The translations under genes and the position numbers were made by a program. From NCBI GenBank assembly GCA_963738575.1, contig CAVTWY010000004.1, forward strand, positions 310,001 to 374,000: 64,000 nucleotides of DNA, read 5' to 3'. This DNA comes from CAVTWY01 sp963738575. Lineage in GTDB: Bacteria; Pseudomonadota; Gammaproteobacteria; Burkholderiales; Burkholderiaceae_C. The notes beneath the pieces were generated by a model. That model worked only from the letters and a program-made list of their open reading frames with translations, was not told the origin of the DNA and searched no databases. Below are positions 60,428 to 64,000 of this stretch, in pieces (position 1 is the stretch's first letter; every line of letters starts with the position of its first letter).

Positions 60428-63400
60428 ATGGAAGAACAACAGGCAGACGCCAACGACGGCGAAGCTGCCGAGGTCGAACAAGCTGTACTTGTCGAAATTG
60501 AAGCCGACGCGACGCTCGGTTATGCCTCCATACAAAATTCGGTTCCAGTAGTCCGCTCAGTTCGAGTCACGAATAGAAGCTCAGAGGTACTCGAGAACGT
60601 TCAAGTGCTTGTCACCTGCGGTCCGCAGTTTGCCCGAGGGGTCAAGCTTCGATTCGACAAACTTGCGCCCTCTGAATCCCGACGAATCGCACCAGTCGAT
60701 CTGCTGCCTGACCACGCCTACTTGGCAGGCTTACAAGAAAGCACTGTTGCCCAAATTAAAGTGGTTGTCCTAACGGGCACTGAAGAGCTGTCGCGGATTG
60801 CGCAACCGATCGAAGTCCTCGCCTATGACCAGTGGGCGGGCACCAGGGCGCTCCCCGAACTTTTGGCAGCGTTCAGCATGCCGAACAACCCAGCTGTGGA
60901 CATTCTCATCGGTAAAGCATCGCGGCTCTTGCGTGACTCGCATCCCGAGCTTTCTATGAACGGATACCAGTCAAAGAGCCGTGATGTCGTGTGGAAGCAA
61001 GTCTCCGCGATGTACAGCACCGTCGCGGCAGAAGCCCTACAGTATTCGGAGCCACCGGCTTCTTTCGGCACCGGCGGGCAAAAGATTCGCACCCCTGACC
61101 GCATCCTCGATGCAAGGGTCGCGACGTGCCTCGACCTGGCCATGCTGTTCTCGTCGTGCCTCGAACAGGCGGGCCTACGCTCGGTTGTTTTACTGAAGGA
61201 GGGCCATGCCTGGGTTGGCGTGTGGTTGCACCAAACTTGCTTCCCCAACCCACTGATCGACGACGTACAAGCCGTTCGTAAGCGGGTTGATAGCGGCGAG
61301 TTCCTGGTGTTTGAGACTACTGGCGTAGCAATGCACCATAGCCATCGCCCCAATCTCCGCATCGCGCTTGAGCAAGGCCGCGCGCATCTGCTCGAGACAG
61401 ACACGTTTCGGTATGCTGTCGACATTCATCGCGCGCGCGAACTTCAAATCAAGCCGCTACCGTCCAGAGCAGGGCCGGTCAAGATTGAGCTGGGGCAGGA
61501 AGAGCGCCCGAGCCCGATAGAACCAACACCCAACCTGCCCCCACTTGATCCGAATGCCCTAGTTCCGCTGCATGTTCCCTCAGGTGAAACGCCTGACGGA
61601 CGCCTGGCCAAGTGGAAGTCTCGGCTTCTGGACTTGAGCCTGCGCAACAGGCTGCTCAACTTCAAGCCCACCAAAACAAGCCTGCAGCTTGTCGCACCAG
61701 ACTTGGCGAAACTGGAGGATTGCCTGTCAGACGGTTCGGATTTCAAGCTCAAACCGCTACCGGCGCTGATGGAGGGACGAGACCCGCGCGACAGCGGTCT
61801 CCATAGGAGCCGTACGGGCCAAACGCCGTTGGACGCCATGGCGCTCGACGCACTCGCAAACAGGGAATTGCTTACCCGTGTTCCCGAGGAAGCGTTAGAC
61901 GGCAACCTGCTAGCGCTGCACAGCGCAGCGCGTACGGGGTTGGAAGAAGGCGGCGCAAATACGCTTTTCCTGACCATCGGCGTATTGCGATGGACTGAAG
62001 CCGAGAAGGCGGATGCGGTTCACGCTGCGCCTATCCTGTTGGTGCCCGTCACGCTACAGCGGCAGTCTGTACGCAGTGGGTACCGCGTCAGCAGGCACGA
62101 TGACGAAGCCATCGTCAATCCGACACTGCTTCAGCTGCTCAAGACATCGTTTGAACTCAACGTGGCCGGCATGGATGCGGTGCCCACCGACGACAAGGGA
62201 ATAGACGTTTCGAAGGTGTTGCAATCGTTCAGATTCGCCGTTCGCGACATTGCAAATTGGGAAGTGTTGGAGCAGGCTCATCTGGGAATCTTCTCCTTTA
62301 CGAAGTACCTGATGTGGAAGGATCTGCAGGATCGTACTGAGCAACTCAAGGCAAATCGAGTCGTAAAGCATCTCATCGATCACCCGGGCGAGGCGTTTGC
62401 GAGAGATGCGCGGGAGGCGCGCAGCGATCGACTGGACGATACGCATCGGCCACAGGAGATTTTGGCGCCACTGCTGTCCGACTCCTCACAGTTGCACGCC
62501 ATCTGTGCCGTGGACGCGGGCCGAGACCTGGTGTTGGAAGGACCTCCCGGGACTGGCAAGAGCCAGACCATCACCAACCTCATTGCACACATGTTGGCCA
62601 AGGGCAAGACAGTGCTCTTCGTCTCCGAGAAGATGGCGGCGTTGGAGGTCGTGCACCGGCGTCTGAACGACATCGGCATGGGCCCGTTCTGCCTGGAGCT
62701 GCACTCATCCAAAGCGAAGAAGTCGGATGTACTGGCTCAACTTGGCCGCTCTCTCGATGTTGGAAATCAGAAGACCGCAGCCGAGTGGGCGCGTGAAGCC
62801 GAACGGCTGGTGGTGTTCCGTCAGGAACTGAACGGCCTAGTAGACGCCCTCCACCGGGAACAGCGCTCCGGTCTCACAGTTTTCGATGCCATCGGCACAT
62901 GCATGCAGCACTCGGGCGAAGAAGCTTCCGAAATGCCCTGGCCCGACGCGCTCACGCACAACCAAGTCGAACTCGACAAGCTGCGTGAATCGGTACGTCG
63001 AATGGCCGCGCTGGGCGGCTCGCTTGGCCCACTGCAAGGCCACCCGCTTGCCGATATCGGTAGTTCAGCGTGGGCGCCCTCATGGCAGGACAACTTCCTC
63101 GCAGCTTCAAGCAAGCTCGAGGCGGCCGTACAACATCTGCGTTCCCGCGTGGAGCCAGTCGCCAAGCTTCTACGCCTACCCGCCGCAGGTCATGACCTGG
63201 GCACCTATGGTGCCTTTGATGCATTGGCGGACGTTTTGCTGGCGGCACCAAAGGTCCCGTCCGGTTTGGCGCAGCAGGCGCATGACCCTTCGGTACGCGC
63301 CACCGTTCGGTCGCTCGCTTCTCATGGTCAGACTCGGACAAAGCATTGGAATCGCATTGGCGAGGAATGGGGCGTTCACTTTGCCAAAGTGAACGCGGTG

Positions 63401-64000
63401 CAGTTGCAGGCTGAATGGACGCTGGCGAGCTCTACCTGGTGGCCGAAGGTCAAATTTGCCAGGCGAGCAGTTCTACGAAAGCTCGCCCCGATGCGATCGG
63501 ACAGTAAGCGGCCCTCGGCGGCTCAGCTTCAGCATGCCCTACCGGTGCTCGCCGAGGTCAATGAAGAAGATCAAATTTTGCGTTCAATGCACGCCGATGC
63601 CGAGGCGCTGCTTCAGGAGTCGTATGCAGGCCTAAAAACCGACTGGAGCGCCCTAGAACGCCACGAAACCTGGGCCAAGAGCTTCTCTGACGCCGTTACT
63701 CGTCTAGGCGGTATGGACGCTGCATTGGCTGAGTCGTTGAAGCTTCGATTGCAGCCGTTGGTGGGTGATCAACGTACGCTGCTGTCGCCCACCGGCGCTG
63801 TAGGCCGCGCGCTGCTCGAATACCGCGATGCCTACAGAACGTTTGGACAGGCCCTGGCTGCAATTAACGAGCTGGCTTCGCCCATCAATCCTCTGGCGGG
63901 ACCGGAGGGCGCTAACGGCGCGCTGGAAAGAATTCAAGGAGTTGTCGCGGGCTGGGTCGGAGCCAAACGACAGTTACAACCGTGGTGCCTGTGGCGAAGC
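60428..64000 (+). CDS. DUF4011 / superfamily 1 helicase protein, probable phage-defence factor (3' end outside window)
   Basis: ATG 60428, 7 bases after GGAGG; the frame is open for 1191 codons to the window edge. An N-terminal beta-rich part is followed by a transglutaminase-like region with C234 (RVATCLDLA), H260 (GHAWVGVWL) and D278/D279. The DUF4011 signature GRLAKWKSRLLDLSLRNRLL begins near residue 391, then a RecA-like helicase part with Walker A EGPPGTGKSQTITNL (705-712) and VLFVSEKMAALEVVHRRL. A C-terminal DUF3320 or Vsr-like nuclease would be expected beyond the edge, as in DUF4011-helicase-Vsr (Hhe-type) defence genes; it is not seen. Base use looks less GC-rich than its neighbours. 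Confidence 0.85.
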   Translation, partial: MEEQQADANDGEAAEVEQAVLVEIEADATLGYASIQNSVPVVRSVRVTNRSSEVLENVQVLVTCGPQFARGVKLRFDKLAPSESRRIAPVDLLPDHAYLAGLQESTVAQIKVVVLTGTEELSRIAQPIEVLAYDQWAGTRALPELLAAFSMPNNPAVDILIGKASRLLRDSHPELSMNGYQSKSRDVVWKQVSAMYSTVAAEALQYSEPPASFGTGGQKIRTPDRILDARVATCLDLAMLFSSCLEQAGLRSVVLLKEGHAWVGVWLHQTCFPNPLIDDVQAVRKRVDSGEFLVFETTGVAMHHSHRPNLRIALEQGRAHLLETDTFRYAVDIHRARELQIKPLPSRAGPVKIELGQEERPSPIEPTPNLPPLDPNALVPLHVPSGETPDGRLAKWKSRLLDLSLRNRLLNFKPTKTSLQLVAPDLAKLEDCLSDGSDFKLKPLPALMEGRDPRDSGLHRSRTGQTPLDAMALDALANRELLTRVPEEALDGNLLALHSAARTGLEEGGANTLFLTIGVLRWTEAEKADAVHAAPILLVPVTLQRQSVRSGYRVSRHDDEAIVNPTLLQLLKTSFELNVAGMDAVPTDDKGIDVSKVLQSFRFAVRDIANWEVLEQAHLGIFSFTKYLMWKDLQDRTEQLKANRVVKHLIDHPGEAFARDAREARSDRLDDTHRPQEILAPLLSDSSQLHAICAVDAGRDLVLEGPPGTGKSQTITNLIAHMLAKGKTVLFVSEKMAALEVVHRRLNDIGMGPFCLELHSSKAKKSDVLAQLGRSLDVGNQKTAAEWAREAERLVVFRQELNGLVDALHREQRSGLTVFDAIGTCMQHSGEEASEMPWPDALTHNQVELDKLRESVRRMAALGGSLGPLQGHPLADIGSSAWAPSWQDNFLAASSKLEAAVQHLRSRVEPVAKLLRLPAAGHDLGTYGAFDALADVLLAAPKVPSGLAQQAHDPSVRATVRSLASHGQTRTKHWNRIGEEWGVHFAKVNAVQLQAEWTLASSTWWPKVKFARRAVLRKLAPMRSDSKRPSAAQLQHALPVLAEVNEEDQILRSMHADAEALLQESYAGLKTDWSALERHETWAKSFSDAVTRLGGMDAALAESLKLRLQPLVGDQRTLLSPTGAVGRALLEYRDAYRTFGQALAAINELASPINPLAGPEGANGALERIQGVVAGWVGAKRQLQPWCLWRS

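Overview
The window looks like a high-GC betaproteobacterial chromosome, most likely Burkholderiales close to Comamonadaceae. Family-level clues are the imuA-imuB-dnaE2 mutagenesis operon, the pilT / cyclic-nucleotide-binding / pilU cluster, the rsmI / yraN-diaA-dolP divergon, and two exact ParB sites (parS) inside mnmG. With parA and parB also present, this is an origin-proximal region. No rRNA, tRNA or CRISPR array was seen by reading.

Layout. 0-5.1 kb: 3' part of a molybdopterin oxidoreductase, a decayed VapBC pair, a DUF547 lipoprotein coupled to a radical SAM enzyme, and a LysE-type exporter. 5.1-11.7 kb: a Phd/VapC module, then dnaE2, imuB (frameshifted) and imuA under a near-perfect LexA box. 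11.8-16.6 kb: rsmG, mnmG (frameshifted, carrying both parS sites), a VanZ-LamG protein and a small conserved protein. 16.7-23.6 kb: a Phd/RelE module, then a coupled run of thioredoxin-like protein, secreted hydrolase and NatA/NatB ABC exporter, and a nuclease-like protein. 23.7-25.3 kb: an IS110-family element inserted in a 90-bp palindromic repeat, with an intact repeat copy beside it. 25.3-34.2 kb: tartrate dehydrogenase, two YbjQ-like proteins, an M48 peptidase, a nitroreductase-like lipoprotein facing a LysR regulator, a broken YciI protein, a TacAT-type module, gcdH and msrB. 34.4-42.3 kb: AbrB antitoxin with a dead PIN toxin, parA, GNAT, S41 peptidase, an AbiE-type pair, argC, a serine hydrolase and parB. 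42.4-49.6 kb: small unknowns, a RES/antitoxin module beside a duplicated scrap of a neighbouring oxidase gene, methyltransferase, FAD oxidase, cobalamin adenosyltransferase, and parD with a truncated parE. 49.4-59.7 kb: aroG with an upstream Phe/Tyr leader peptide and terminator, tldD, rsmI, yraN-diaA-dolP, a 3-hydroxyisobutyrate-dehydrogenase-like gene, pilU-cNMP-pilT and yggS. 60.4 kb to the end: a large DUF4011 / superfamily 1 helicase protein of the type found in phage defence, cut by the window edge.

The strongest discoveries are in non-coding DNA. (1) The IS110 element carries a readable bridge RNA: its four guide segments match the two target halves and the two element ends around a CT core, and the empty target site lies 200 bp away. 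(2) aroG is preceded by a leader peptide with the run FYFAYFAF and an intrinsic terminator, a textbook attenuator layout. Around these sit nine intact or decayed toxin-antitoxin loci and several single-base frameshifts or stops, some of which may be assembly errors.
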